DNA of 64,000 nt from Segatella oris (lineage in GTDB: Bacteria > Bacteroidota > Bacteroidia > Bacteroidales > Bacteroidaceae). Positions 1-9,289 of the stretch are shown in pieces. The translations under genes and the position numbers were made by a program. The notes under the pieces were generated by a model. It did no database searches, was not told where the DNA came from, and saw only the letters and a program-made list of their open reading frames with translations. Position 1 is the first letter of the stretch. Each line of letters starts with the position of its first letter. Where the stretch lies: NCBI RefSeq assembly GCF_900637655.1, contig NZ_LR134384.1, positions 3,016,501-3,080,500 of the forward strand, in the 5' to 3' direction.

Positions 1-1
1 T

Positions 2-643
2 GATTTCCATGCAGAAAACATTGTAATTGACAACGGAGAGATTAGCTTTGACTTTGTTTCTCCGATTGAAAATGTCAAGAATATCAAACTCGGACAGCCC
101 GTACCTATCAACATTGAGAATGCTGTTGCGGCCATGGCTATGGCACAATTGAATGGTTGTACAGCCGAGGAACTCCGTTACGGCATGCGGACATATGCAG
201 GCGTTGACCGCAGATTTGACTTCAAAATCAAGAATGACAAGCATGTCTTCCTGTCAGATTACGGGCATCATCCCAAGGAAGTACTGCAGAGTGCAAGGAG
301 TCTGAAAGAACTGTTCAAGGGACGAAAGATAACCGTTATATTCCAGCCACACCTTTATACACGTACCCGCGACTTCTATCGTGAGTTTGCCGATGCACTA
401 AGTAACTTTGATGAAGTCGTTCTTACAGAGATATATCCGGCACGTGAAGAGCCGATTGAAGGCGTCACGAGTAAGTTGATATTCGATAATCTCAAGCCGG
501 GTGTGGAGAAAACCATCATCCGAAAGGACGATGTTCTCGACTATGTGAAGAGTCGCGACTTCGATGTTCTCGTGGTTCTCGGTGCAGGAAATCTCGACAA
601 CTACGTGCCACAGATTGCAAAAATCATAGACAGTAAGAATTAA
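2..643 (+). CDS. murC: MurC, UDP-N-acetylmuramate--L-alanine ligase, C-terminal part
   Basis: The reading frame is open from base 2, so the 5' end is cut by the window edge and the ATG at 134 is internal. About 213 residues are visible. MurC is the cytoplasmic ATP-dependent ligase that adds L-alanine to UDP-MurNAc, the first peptide step of peptidoglycan synthesis. Visible Mur-ligase features are the YAGVDRRFD segment, the DYGHHP motif in the C-terminal domain, the FQPHLYTRTRDF segment and the VVLGAGN motif near the end, all typical of MurC. The stop is 14 bases before ftsQ, in the usual murC-ftsQ-ftsA-ftsZ order, so co-transcription is likely. Confidence 0.95.
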   Translation, partial: DFHAENIVIDNGEISFDFVSPIENVKNIKLGQPVPINIENAVAAMAMAQLNGCTAEELRYGMRTYAGVDRRFDFKIKNDKHVFLSDYGHHPKEVLQSARSLKELFKGRKITVIFQPHLYTRTRDFYREFADALSNFDEVVLTEIYPAREEPIEGVTSKLIFDNLKPGVEKTIIRKDDVLDYVKSRDFDVLVVLGAGNLDNYVPQIAKIIDSKN

Positions 644-657
644 GAACCGTTTACCAA

Positions 658-1728
658 ATGCACATTAACTGGAAAAAGACCATCATCGTAACGTCAGATA
701 TGCTGATAGCAGTATATCTGTTGTTGGCGTTTACGGCCTTTGATAAGCCGGAAGAGACGGCCCGTCTGTGCACGAAAGTAAACATCAACATTCAGGATGA
801 GGCCACAAATGGCTTCATTAATACCCGTGAAATCAAGGCAAGATTAGAGAAAGAGCAACTCTATCCATTAGAGAAACCGATGAAATATGTCAATCTTCGC
901 AAGATGGAAGAGACGCTTAAAGGCAGTCCTTTCGTAAAGACTGCGGAGTGTTACAAGACACAAGCCGGCGATGTTAACATCACATTGACTCAGCGCATGC
1001 CTGTTGTGAGGATTAAAGGTGCCAATGGTGACGATTATTATCTTGATGATAACGATTGCATTATGCCTAATTCGCATTACACATCTGATTTGATTATCGC
1101 CACAGGTAACATCAACAAATGGTTTGCCACCAATTATATCTCACCGCTGAGCAAGGAGTTGATGAGCAATGAACTATGGTGTAACCAGATAGAACAAATC
1201 AATGTGTTGCCTGATCTCGGTATCGAACTGATACCACGTGTGGGAAATCATATCATCTATATAGGGCAGTTGCCTTATTACAAGAATAAGAAGAAGCGTC
1301 AGACAGCCGTAGCTGATTTCGTAGACAAGAAGATGGAACGCCTTGAGAAGTTCTATAAATACGGTCTTTCTCAAGCAGGTTGGAACCGTTACAGCTACAT
1401 CAACCTTGAGTTTGACAATCAGATTATCTGTAAACGAAAGGACGGAAAGCGTGAAGAGAAGGAGGGAGTAGATGAGGCTTTGGCCGTGAGTGACGTCATA
1501 GGATCAACTGATCAGAAGCCTGAAAGCGGGCAGAAGACCGAACAATCTGCGGTTTCAGCGCCAACCAAGAAGAAGGCTGAAGCGAAGCAACCGGAGCCAA
1601 AGAAATCTGAAACTACGACTGACAAGAAGAATGGCAAGACTGAAAACAAGAAACCTAAGTCCACAGATAAGACAGAGAAAAGTGCTCCGAAGACTAAAGA
1701 AAAGAAGAAACAGAAGTTGAATAGATAA
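658..1728 (+). CDS. ftsQ: FtsQ-like cell division protein
   Basis: Membrane-anchored divisome protein of 356 residues. It has a short cytoplasmic N-terminus, one membrane segment at about residues 8-27, then a periplasmic POTRA/FtsQ region (about 38-250) containing a short 'RMPVVRIKG' strand typical of FtsQ. From about residue 260 the sequence becomes a low-complexity tail rich in Lys, Glu, Pro and Thr, which is longer than in proteobacterial FtsQ but common in Bacteroidota. Position between murC and ftsA supports the call more strongly than sequence, because FtsQ is poorly conserved. FtsQ links early and late divisome proteins. Confidence 0.88.
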   Translation: MHINWKKTIIVTSDMLIAVYLLLAFTAFDKPEETARLCTKVNINIQDEATNGFINTREIKARLEKEQLYPLEKPMKYVNLRKMEETLKGSPFVKTAECYKTQAGDVNITLTQRMPVVRIKGANGDDYYLDDNDCIMPNSHYTSDLIIATGNINKWFATNYISPLSKELMSNELWCNQIEQINVLPDLGIELIPRVGNHIIYIGQLPYYKNKKKRQTAVADFVDKKMERLEKFYKYGLSQAGWNRYSYINLEFDNQIICKRKDGKREEKEGVDEALAVSDVIGSTDQKPESGQKTEQSAVSAPTKKKAEAKQPEPKKSETTTDKKNGKTENKKPKSTDKTEKSAPKTKEKKKQKLNR

Positions 1729-1739
1729 AGATATAACGC

Positions 1740-3191
1740 ATGGCAGAATTTATAGTTGCTATAGAACTGGGGTCGACTAAGATCACCGGTATAGCTGGAA
1801 AGAAGAACCTTGACGGCAGTATCACCGTGCTTGCTGTTGTCAGAGAAGACTCTACACAGTGCATCCGCAAGGGTGTTGTGTATAATATTGACAAGACGGT
1901 GCAGTGTCTTACCAATATTGTTACCAAGCTGAAAACTACGCTCAAGACTGATATTGCCCACGTTTATGTAGGTGTTGGCGGTCAGTCTATCCGCAGTGTG
2001 CGCAATGTTATCGTGAAAGATCTCCCCGCAGATACCATTGTTTCGCAAGAAATGGTCAATCAGTTAATGGATGCCAACCGTATGATGAGCTATCCAGACC
2101 GTGAGATACTCGAGGCTGCCACACAGGAATACAAGGTCGATCAGCAATATCAACTCGACCCGGTAGGCATTCAATGCAACCGATTGGAAGGCAACTTCCT
2201 CAATATTCTGTGGCATCGTACATTCTATCGCAACCTCAATAAATGCTTCGATCTGGCCGGGATAGCCATTGCCGAGATGTATCTTGCACCGATGGTGCTG
2301 GCAGACAGCGTGCTGAGTGAAGCCGAGAAACGGTCAGGTTGCGTGCTTGTTGACTTGGGAGCAGAGACTACAACGGTGTCCGTCTACTACAAAAACATCC
2401 TTCGCCACTTGGCAGTCATCCCACTTGGAGGCAATAACATCACGAAAGATATTGCTTCCCTGCAGATGGAAGAGACCGATGCAGAGAAGATGAAGATTAA
2501 ATATGCCAGTGCTTACACCGACAACAGCGACATTGACAACAGCCTGATGCTCTCCATAGATGCCGAGCGTCAGATTGAAAGTCGCAAGTTCATAGAAGTT
2601 GTTGAGGCGCGTGTTGAAGAGATCATTGAGAATGTTTGGTTTCAAGTTCCTGCCGAATATGCCAACAATCTGTTGGGAGGTATCATCCTCACGGGTGGCG
2701 GATCAAACCTCAAAAACATTGAAACAGCATTCCGCAATCACACGCATATAGAGAAGATACGCACTGCAAAGTTCGTTTCACAAACCATTAATGCTACCAA
2801 CGAAAGCATCAATGCACACGATGGAACAATGAATACTGTTCTCGCTATTCTGGCAAAAGGCGACATGAACTGTGCGGGATCAGAGATTAAAAGCGACCTC
2901 TTTGCCAGCGCACCCGATGCCAAAACCACGACAACGACAGTTGACTTGCATCAGAAACCACGTACACTGAACGAGACAACCGGTAGCGGAGTGGTACGCA
3001 CAGAGGTTGAGAAACAGAAAGCAGAAGAGGAAGAAAGACGCCGCAAGGAGGCCGAAATGGAAGCTGAACTCGAGGCACAACGCGAGGAAGAAGCGCGTAT
3101 TGCCAAGGAAAAGAAAGAGAACAGTACCTCTCATAAGATTTTCAAAGAACTCAAGAGTTTCTTTGGAAAGATGATCTCCGAAGACGAATAA
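1740..3191 (+). CDS. ftsA: FtsA, actin-like cell division protein
   Basis: Actin-fold ATPase of 483 residues that tethers FtsZ to the membrane. Nucleotide-binding motifs are visible: the N-terminal phosphate-1 segment IELGSTKITGIAG, the phosphate-2 segment VLVDLGAETTTVSVY and the adenosine motif ILTGGGSNLKNI. An extra C-terminal stretch (about residues 395-460) is a charged, probably coiled or disordered E/K/R-rich linker. It ends in an amphipathic segment, FKELKSFFGKMI, that fits the FtsA membrane-targeting helix. The gene starts 11 bases after ftsQ and is followed by ftsZ. Confidence 0.96.
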   Translation: MAEFIVAIELGSTKITGIAGKKNLDGSITVLAVVREDSTQCIRKGVVYNIDKTVQCLTNIVTKLKTTLKTDIAHVYVGVGGQSIRSVRNVIVKDLPADTIVSQEMVNQLMDANRMMSYPDREILEAATQEYKVDQQYQLDPVGIQCNRLEGNFLNILWHRTFYRNLNKCFDLAGIAIAEMYLAPMVLADSVLSEAEKRSGCVLVDLGAETTTVSVYYKNILRHLAVIPLGGNNITKDIASLQMEETDAEKMKIKYASAYTDNSDIDNSLMLSIDAERQIESRKFIEVVEARVEEIIENVWFQVPAEYANNLLGGIILTGGGSNLKNIETAFRNHTHIEKIRTAKFVSQTINATNESINAHDGTMNTVLAILAKGDMNCAGSEIKSDLFASAPDAKTTTTTVDLHQKPRTLNETTGSGVVRTEVEKQKAEEEERRRKEAEMEAELEAQREEEARIAKEKKENSTSHKIFKELKSFFGKMISEDE

Positions 3192-3231
3192 TCGCATAAA
3201 CACATAGTTCTGACAATTAAATAAAGACGAT

Positions 3232-4566
3232 ATGGCTGATAATATCAATAAATCATCAATCTTGGATTTCGGTGAACCTGAGAAAGTTGACAGCATCATT
3301 AAGGTGATAGGTGTCGGCGGTGGAGGTGGCAATGCCGTTAATCATATGTATCGTGAAGGTATTCATGATGTCACATTTGTACTCTGCAACACCGACAATC
3401 AGGCGCTCAACGACTCGCCGGTTCCCGTGCACCTGCAACTTGGAAAGGAAGGACTTGGCGCAGGAAACAAGCCTGCCAAGGCTCGTCAGGCAGCTGAAGA
3501 AACCATTGATGACATTAAGCATATGCTCAGTGACGGCACGAAAATGGCTTTCATCACAGCCGGAATGGGTGGTGGAACAGGTACGGGAGCAGCTCCTGTC
3601 ATAGCCCGTGTATCCAAGGAATTGGGCATTCTGACAGTTGGTATCGTGACAATTCCCTTCCGTTTTGAGGGAGATCGCAAGATAGATCAGGCGCTCGACG
3701 GCGTTGAAGAAATGTCAAAGCACGTTGATGCCCTATTGGTAATCAACAACGAACGCCTGCGGGAGATTTATCCCGACCTTACAGTTCTCGATGCATTCGG
3801 CAAGGCCGACGATACATTGAGCATTGCAGCGAAGAGCATTGCAGAGATAATCACCAACCATGGACTTATCAATCTCGACTTCAACGATGTCAAGACAGTG
3901 CTTAAAGACGGCGGAGTGGCCATTATGAGCACAGGTTATGGCGAAGGCGAAGGCCGTGTGAAGAAGGCTATCGACGATGCACTGAACTCGCCATTGCTGA
4001 ACGACAACGACATCTTCAACTCCAAGAAGATTTTGTTGAGCATTAATTTCTGCAATGAAAAGAACGACAATTCGGGCCTCATGATGGAGGAAATGAACGA
4101 TGTCAACGACTTCATGGCGAAGTTTGGAAGCGACTTTGAAATCAAATGGGGTATTGCCATAGACCCTGAATTGGGTAAACGGGTCAAGGTTACTATCCTT
4201 GCAACGGGCTTCGGTATTGAGGATGTAGACGGCATGGACGGGCATCTGAAGAAGCATACGCAGGAGGAAGCCGACCGCATCGCACAGGAAGAGGAACGCC
4301 GTGCAGAGCGGGATGAACGCCGAGGCCACTATTATGGCAGCATAGGAAAGAACAATCAGTATAAGCGCAGGCCTCATATCTTCCTGTTCCGACCTGAAGA
4401 TCTCGACAACGAAGACGTCATTCTTGCAGTTGAAAACACTCCAACTTACAAGCGTACTCGCCAGATGTTGGAGGAAATTCGCAATTTAGCATCAGGTACG
4501 CACGTAGCCAAGAACGATGAAAAGGGCGGAGACGAACCTGTACAATCGGTCATCAGTTTTGCATAA
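3232..4566 (+). CDS. ftsZ: FtsZ, tubulin-like division GTPase
   Basis: Forms the cytokinetic Z ring. The 444-residue protein shows IKVIGVGGGGGNAVNHM at the N-terminus, the tubulin signature GMGGGTGTGAAP, the NFNDVKTVL segment and the synergy loop region with LDFNDV, all diagnostic of FtsZ. After the GTPase core (to about residue 330) there is an acidic and basic linker, then a segment containing ENTPTYKR that resembles the Bacteroidota FtsZ C-terminal peptide, followed by about 45 further residues. The start 40 bases after ftsA gives the full N-terminal motif. Nothing unusual in the core. Confidence 0.97.
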   Translation: MADNINKSSILDFGEPEKVDSIIKVIGVGGGGGNAVNHMYREGIHDVTFVLCNTDNQALNDSPVPVHLQLGKEGLGAGNKPAKARQAAEETIDDIKHMLSDGTKMAFITAGMGGGTGTGAAPVIARVSKELGILTVGIVTIPFRFEGDRKIDQALDGVEEMSKHVDALLVINNERLREIYPDLTVLDAFGKADDTLSIAAKSIAEIITNHGLINLDFNDVKTVLKDGGVAIMSTGYGEGEGRVKKAIDDALNSPLLNDNDIFNSKKILLSINFCNEKNDNSGLMMEEMNDVNDFMAKFGSDFEIKWGIAIDPELGKRVKVTILATGFGIEDVDGMDGHLKKHTQEEADRIAQEEERRAERDERRGHYYGSIGKNNQYKRRPHIFLFRPEDLDNEDVILAVENTPTYKRTRQMLEEIRNLASGTHVAKNDEKGGDEPVQSVISFA

Positions 4567-4696
4567 AGCATGCTGTTCAGAAGCCAGCTTCCTCCTTATG
4601 AAAAAATGTAGGAGTTGACCTTACGAACGCATTTATAAGCAACAAACCAACGATTGATAAGTTCTTGATTTACAAGCACATTCAAGATGGTTTCTA

Positions 4697-4731
4697 ATAT
4701 GGGTCACTTTACGTGGTAAAGTGACCCATAT
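4697..4731. repeat. Perfect 16-bp inverted repeat with 3-nt loop
   Basis: Arms 4697-4712 and 4716-4731 (ATATGGGTCACTTTAC and its complement) are separated by GTG. A third, partial copy (GTAAAGTGAC) follows at about 4738. No T-run follows, so it is not a classical intrinsic terminator, although it is 130 bases after ftsZ. The rest of 4567-5005 holds no gene that I can support. Confidence 0.7.
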
Positions 4732-4816
4732 TGCGTTGTAAAGTGACTGAGATTACACGCTGATATGACGCATATTGCAGACTTACTTGCATGCTTTGAA
4801 GTAAGCGCTGAAATGA

Positions 4817-4941
4817 TTTACCACTGTTTTCTCTCCTTTCAGCCAGTCTGTCTGCTATCTTCATGAAGACGTGTAAAAGTCTGCACAACTGATGAAAGAT
4901 GACAGGATAGACACCCGGCGAAGTCAGAAAACAGTGGTAAA
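4817..4941. repeat. 125-bp element bounded by 16-bp perfect inverted repeats
   Basis: TTTACCACTGTTTTCT at 4817-4832 is exactly complementary to 4926-4941. The 93 bases between the arms hold no open reading frame of note. It could be a small MITE-like element or a long-stem structured RNA region between ftsZ and the convergent DUF805 gene. No target-site duplication is obvious next to the arms. Confidence 0.55.
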
Positions 4942-5005
4942 GCAAAAGAACAATATATAAAAAGCTATTCAGGTGCCCAATGATGAGCACCTGCTTACCT
5001 GCTTG

Positions 5006-5401
5006 TTATTTGCAAGGGCACTCGCCGAATTCGTTGTCAGCAACGCTCGGAAGAACGCAGAAATAAAGCAATACCAAGCCACCGAACGGAACAAGGTTAA
5101 TGAACCAATAGACACTTGGCTTGCCAACATCGTGCAATCTCCTTATCTGGGCACAGATACTTGCAGGAACACAAGCTAAGGTTGCAAGCAAAAATAAACC
5201 ACCAACGAGTAAAAACAAACCACCAACAATGCCAAGTCCGCTATCGGATTGAAATGCCGCGCTTAAGCTCATGATGACTATTCCAACAAAATACAAGCAG
5301 AACTGGAACAGCACGAAATACCAATACTCACTTCTTGAAGCTCTCCCGTCTAATTTAAATGACTTGGAAAGGCATGTTTTTACAGCTTCTGTAATTTCCA
5401 T
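5006..5401 (-). CDS. DUF805 family membrane protein
   Basis: A 131-residue inner-membrane protein with the family layout: a short soluble N-terminus containing the KLDGRASRSEYWYF motif (DUF805 proteins typically have 'GRxxRxEYW'), hydrophobic segments at about residues 28-50 and 60-85, and then RRLHDVGKPSVYWFINLVPFGGLVLLYFCVLPS with the conserved 'RRLHDxG' motif before the last membrane segment. The function of the family is unknown. It is convergent with ftsZ and is preceded by a good Bacteroidetes promoter at 5553-5582 and a long leader of about 145 bases. Confidence 0.88.
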   Translation of the reverse strand: MEITEAVKTCLSKSFKLDGRASRSEYWYFVLFQFCLYFVGIVIMSLSAAFQSDSGLGIVGGLFLLVGGLFLLATLACVPASICAQIRRLHDVGKPSVYWFINLVPFGGLVLLYFCVLPSVADNEFGECPCK

Positions 5402-5552
5402 AATTAATAATTTTAAAAGTTAAGAAAATTCTAATATCGTTGTTATTACATGTTTTTCATCACGGCTATAGCCACAAAATGACAAGATATAAGGCGTATA
5501 TCGTCGCCCGTAAGCACATGTTTCACACACGTATATCCGATTTGTTCTGCCA

Positions 5553-5582
5553 CAAAGATAGATAAAATATCTTACATTCAAA
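5553..5582 (-). promoter_or_regulatory. Predicted promoter of the DUF805 gene
   Basis: On the minus strand, a -7 box TATCTTTG (5553-5560) lies 18 bases downstream of a -33 box TTTG (5579-5582). This fits the Bacteroidetes consensus. Transcription would begin near 5547, giving a leader of about 145 bases before the start codon at 5401. Confidence 0.6.
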
Positions 5583-5748
5583 GGCTTTTTGTATAGGAAA
5601 ATAACCCAAAAGGAACAAAAACATGAACTTTGTTACATTCCGACCAAACCAAAATGGGGGAGTGCACTGCAAATAACTGTGAAACAACTTCTATCTATAG
5701 GAACTGCAATAAACAAAAAAGGAATCACTTTCGTAATTCCTTTTCGTG

Positions 5749-5822
5749 CGCTTCAAGATGGGCTTGAACCAACGACCCCCTGATTAACAGTCAGGTGCTC
5801 TAACCAACTGAGCTATTGAAGC
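5749..5822 (-). tRNA. tRNA-Asn (anticodon GTT)
   Basis: The reverse complement folds as a standard tRNA: acceptor arms GCTTCAA and TTGAAGC pair perfectly, the D-arm has AGCTCAGTTGGTTAGAGC, the anticodon loop reads CTGTTAA with GTT, and the T-arm has GGTTCAAGCCC. The discriminator base is G and CCA is not encoded. The stretch 5402-5748 otherwise holds only the DUF805 promoter and leader. Confidence 0.96.
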
Positions 5823-5967
5823 ATGATGCAAACAGCATTACTGAATTGCGTTTGCAAAGGTAAGATATTCTTTTTTAAACGCCAAACATTTTCGAGAAAA
5901 AAATCATTTCACGCCTCTTTTTATCAAATTTAGCCTTTACAATGGTGGTTATTACATCCATATATAT

Positions 5968-5975
5968 TACTTTTG
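5968..5975 (+). promoter_or_regulatory. Predicted -7 box of the S41 protease gene
   Basis: TACTTTTG fits TAnnTTTG. It ends 8 bases before the ATG at 5984, so the transcript would be nearly leaderless. This argues for the start at 5984 rather than the in-frame ATG at 5942, which lies upstream of the promoter. Confidence 0.45.
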
Positions 5976-5983
5976 TACGTATT

Positions 5984-7675
5984 ATGAGAAAGTTGTTGAT
6001 ATATATTTTTGCGCTGCTCTCACTACCGGTTGCCGCGCAAAGTGATAAAGACCATAACTTCACCGTGGCCAAGAACCTCGAAGTGTTCAATGCCATTTAC
6101 AAGAACCTTGACCTGCTTTATGTCGACAAACTGCCTGCCGACACGGTTATCGGCAATGCTGTTGATGCTATGCTTGAGTCGCTCGACCCCTACACGGAGT
6201 ACTATCCGCAGGCCAAGGGCAAAGACCTCAAGATGCTGATGACAGGAAAATATGCCGGTGTTGGTGCGTTGATACGCTACAGTCCGAAGTATAAGAATGT
6301 CTTCATTGATGAGCCTTATGAGAACATGCCGGCTGCAAATGCAGGCCTACGTAAAGGTGATTTAATCCTCTCCATAGATGATCTTTCGATGGAAGGAAAG
6401 ACGACTCAGTTTGTCAGTGACCATCTTCGGGGAGATGCCGGCACGACATTCATGATTAAAATTCGCCGTCCGTCGACAGGTAAAATCATGAAACTGAAGA
6501 TTACGCGTGGCGCTATCAAGATGCCTGCTGTGCCTTATTATGGACTGCTTGACAACGGCATCGGATATATCAATCTCAATCAATTCACCGAGGATTGCTC
6601 TAAGGATTTCCGCCGCGCTTTTGTTGAAATGAAGAAAAACGGCATGCATAAACTCATCGTTGACCTGCGTAATAACGGTGGCGGATTAGAGAGTGAAGCC
6701 GTCAATATCGTTAATCTCTTCGTGCCGAAAGACGTGACCATCGTTTCAAACCATGGCAAAGTGAAGCGTCTTGACCGCGACTATAAGACGACCGCCGAAC
6801 CTATCGACACCGTCATTCCTATCGTTGTGCTGGTCAACAACAACACTGCAAGCTCCAGTGAGATTACAGCCGGTGCGCTACAAGACCTTGACCGCGCCGT
6901 CATTATGGGCACACGTACCTATGGGAAAGGCCTCGTACAGACCACGGTTGACCTGCCCTACAACGGCAAGATGAAGCTCACCACGCACAAATATTACATT
7001 CCAAGCGGTCGCTGTATTCAGGCTATCAACTACCGACATGACCGTGGTGGCAGCACAGAACATGTGCCCGACTCGCTCAGTAAGGTGTTCCACACCCTGC
7101 ATGGCCGTGAGGTTCGCGATGGCGGTGGCATCAAACCCGACCTTGAAATAGCACCCGACACGGCCTCAAACATCCAGACCTATCTCATGTCGGTTATCGA
7201 TTCCACGGAGACTGTGCTTGATTACATCGTCAGCTATGTAGCAAAACACCCGACGATAGCAAACCCTTCGGCATTTGAACTCACCGATGATGACTATGAA
7301 GCCTTTAAGCAACACGTGCTCAAAAGCGGTTTCAAATACGACGGTGTGAGTGAGAATATATTGAAAGAACTTGTGAAAACAGCGAAATTCGAGGGCTATT
7401 ATAACGATGCAAAGCCAGAGTTTGACGCCATTGAAAACAAGTTGAAGCACAACGTAGCCAAGGACCTTGATTACAATCGTGACCGCATCATGCAGGCTTT
7501 GGCAAGCACTATTGTCAGCATTTACTATTATCAGCGTGGCACAATCGAGTACACATTGAAGCACGACAAGCAGATTAAAGCGGCTCAAAAACTGCTTGAT
7601 AATCCTGCGAAATATAAGGAAATCCTTGCTTCTCCCAATCTTATCAAAAGCGGAGAGAACCGCGTCCGCAAGTAG
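5984..7675 (+). CDS. S41 family C-terminal processing peptidase (CtpA/Prc-like), exported
   Basis: Serine protease of 563 residues from ATG 5984, which gives a clean signal peptide (MRKLLIYIFALLSLPVAAQ). After a short helical N-terminal domain comes a PDZ domain (about residues 85-170) with AAAGLRKGDLILSIDD-like spacing. The S41 catalytic domain follows, with YINLNQFTEDCSKDF, LRNNGGGLESEAVNIVNLF, the nucleophile region NNNTASSSEITAGALQD (Ser in SSSEI) and the general-base region GTRTYGKGLVQ (Lys). A long C-terminal helical extension follows, as in Bacteroidota paralogues. These enzymes trim periplasmic or outer-membrane proteins. A strong terminator follows at 7725. Confidence 0.92.
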   Translation: MRKLLIYIFALLSLPVAAQSDKDHNFTVAKNLEVFNAIYKNLDLLYVDKLPADTVIGNAVDAMLESLDPYTEYYPQAKGKDLKMLMTGKYAGVGALIRYSPKYKNVFIDEPYENMPAANAGLRKGDLILSIDDLSMEGKTTQFVSDHLRGDAGTTFMIKIRRPSTGKIMKLKITRGAIKMPAVPYYGLLDNGIGYINLNQFTEDCSKDFRRAFVEMKKNGMHKLIVDLRNNGGGLESEAVNIVNLFVPKDVTIVSNHGKVKRLDRDYKTTAEPIDTVIPIVVLVNNNTASSSEITAGALQDLDRAVIMGTRTYGKGLVQTTVDLPYNGKMKLTTHKYYIPSGRCIQAINYRHDRGGSTEHVPDSLSKVFHTLHGREVRDGGGIKPDLEIAPDTASNIQTYLMSVIDSTETVLDYIVSYVAKHPTIANPSAFELTDDDYEAFKQHVLKSGFKYDGVSENILKELVKTAKFEGYYNDAKPEFDAIENKLKHNVAKDLDYNRDRIMQALASTIVSIYYYQRGTIEYTLKHDKQIKAAQKLLDNPAKYKEILASPNLIKSGENRVRK

Positions 7676-7724
7676 AAAGACCTGACTTATCGGGCTGAAA
7701 GCCCTGACACTACAAGCATAAAAG

Positions 7725-7770
7725 AATGGTTTGCGCAGTCACAACAACAGTGGGCGCAAACCATTTTTAT
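7725..7770 (+). terminator. Intrinsic terminator of the S41 protease gene
   Basis: A 12-bp perfect stem AATGGTTTGCGC / GCGCAAACCATT (7725-7736 and 7754-7765) is followed by a T-rich run to 7770. Confidence 0.85.
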
Positions 7771-7933
7771 TTGCTTTCACGCCCATGAGCAATGCAGTCA
7801 TTTAGGTATATATAACAACAAGAATGCTTTTTCGGACAGAACTATAGCCGTTTTCAATCATAAAAACAAGTGATTTATAAACGGGAAACAAAATTTTCAG
7901 ACCTGATGTATCCTCGTTTTCCATATCTTATAT

Positions 7934-7941
7934 TATCTTTG
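7934..7941 (+). promoter_or_regulatory. Predicted -7 box of the Nramp transporter gene
   Basis: TATCTTTG matches TAnnTTTG exactly and lies 33 bases before the start codon. The -33 box is not clear. No metal-repressor operator could be identified with confidence. Confidence 0.5.
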
Positions 7942-7974
7942 CCATAACACTTTGTCACAAAAAGATTAGGAGAA

Positions 7975-9237
7975 ATGAAGAATTTCATTAAGGAATTGAA
8001 ACGCAAGGACCACCCACATGTGCTGGGAGGATTGGATATTTTCAAGTATATTGGGCCGGGATTACTCGTCACCGTGGGCTTTATTGATCCGGGAAACTGG
8101 GCAAGTAACTTCGCCGCGGGCTCTGAATACGGCTATGCTTTGCTATGGGTTGTGACACTTTCCACCATTATGCTCATTGCCTTACAGCACAACGTGGCTC
8201 ACTTAGGCATAGTAACGGGCCTCTGTCTGAGTGAGGCTGCGGTGAAATATGCACCCAAATGGGTGGGACGACCGATAGTAGTGAGTGCTATTTTAGCCAG
8301 CATCTCAACCTCATTGGCCGAGATATTAGGGGGCGCCATCGCATTGCAAATGCTCTTTGGTATCAGCATTCCGACAGGTGCAATACTGACAACGGCGGCC
8401 ACACTCATCATGCTCTTCACTAACAGTTACAAGAAGATGGAACGCGCTATCATAGGCTTTGTGTCGATGATTGGCCTTTCGTTTATCTATGAACTCTTTC
8501 TTGTCGACATCCATTGGCCGCAGGCTTTGCAAGGCGCTTTTGTGCCTTCAGTGCCTCAAGGGTCGCTGTTGATCATCATGAGTGTGCTCGGTGCAGTGGT
8601 CATGCCACATAATCTGTTCTTGCATTCAGAGATTGTTCAGAGTCGGGAAATACATCTGAAAGGCGACGAACGCATTCAACACATGCTGAAATATGAATTT
8701 GTCGACACGTTGTTTTCCATGATTGTGGGCTGGGCCATTAATTCAGCAATGATATTGTTAGCGGCAACTACGTTCTTTGCTCACGGGCAACACGTTGACG
8801 AACTGGCCCAAGCGCAGGCCATGCTTCAGCCACTTTTAGGCAACAATGCAGCCAACATCTTTGCCATAGCCTTACTGTTGGCGGGCATTTCAAGCACAAT
8901 CACAAGTGGAATGGCAGCCGGAAGCATCTTCTCGGGCCTTTTCGGTGAGTCGTATAATGCCAAAGATACTCATTCCATCTTAGGCATCGTGCTGTCGCTT
9001 GGTATAGCTCTGCTTTTGATTTTCTTTATTGGTGACCCTTTCAAAGGACTGATTATCTCACAGATGTTCTTATCAGTTCAATTGCCTTTCACGGTATTTC
9101 TGCAAGTAGGTCTCACTTCTTCACGCCGCGTCATGGGCAAGTATGCCAACAGTCTGCCTAATGCTATCTTCCTTTATTCATTGGCCGGCATCGTTACTCT
9201 GCTGAATATATGGTTGCTTATTGAGAGTATCATGTAA
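7975..9237 (+). CDS. Nramp family divalent metal ion transporter (MntH-like)
   Basis: A 420-residue polytopic inner-membrane protein, about 11 membrane segments, that by family imports Mn2+ or Fe2+ with protons. The metal-binding residues are present: DPGN in segment 1 (Asp38, Asn41) and the MPH motif in segment 6 (Met210 in GAVVMPHNLFLHS). The length matches the family. It follows the S41 gene but has its own promoter and lies after that gene's terminator, so it is probably a single-gene unit. The stop is followed by the repeat region at 9290. Confidence 0.95.
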   Translation: MKNFIKELKRKDHPHVLGGLDIFKYIGPGLLVTVGFIDPGNWASNFAAGSEYGYALLWVVTLSTIMLIALQHNVAHLGIVTGLCLSEAAVKYAPKWVGRPIVVSAILASISTSLAEILGGAIALQMLFGISIPTGAILTTAATLIMLFTNSYKKMERAIIGFVSMIGLSFIYELFLVDIHWPQALQGAFVPSVPQGSLLIIMSVLGAVVMPHNLFLHSEIVQSREIHLKGDERIQHMLKYEFVDTLFSMIVGWAINSAMILLAATTFFAHGQHVDELAQAQAMLQPLLGNNAANIFAIALLLAGISSTITSGMAAGSIFSGLFGESYNAKDTHSILGIVLSLGIALLLIFFIGDPFKGLIISQMFLSVQLPFTVFLQVGLTSSRRVMGKYANSLPNAIFLYSLAGIVTLLNIWLLIESIM

Positions 9238-9289
9238 AGAACAACGTGTTGAAGGCCCATATTCTCCTGCATTCTACAGTATATCACCA

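Noticed and set aside
4697..4731. Hairpin after ftsZ as an intrinsic terminator
   Set aside because: No T-run follows on either strand.
5942..5984. The upstream ATG at 5942 as start of the S41 protease
   Set aside because: It lies before the predicted -7 box and would put 14 residues in front of a good signal peptide.
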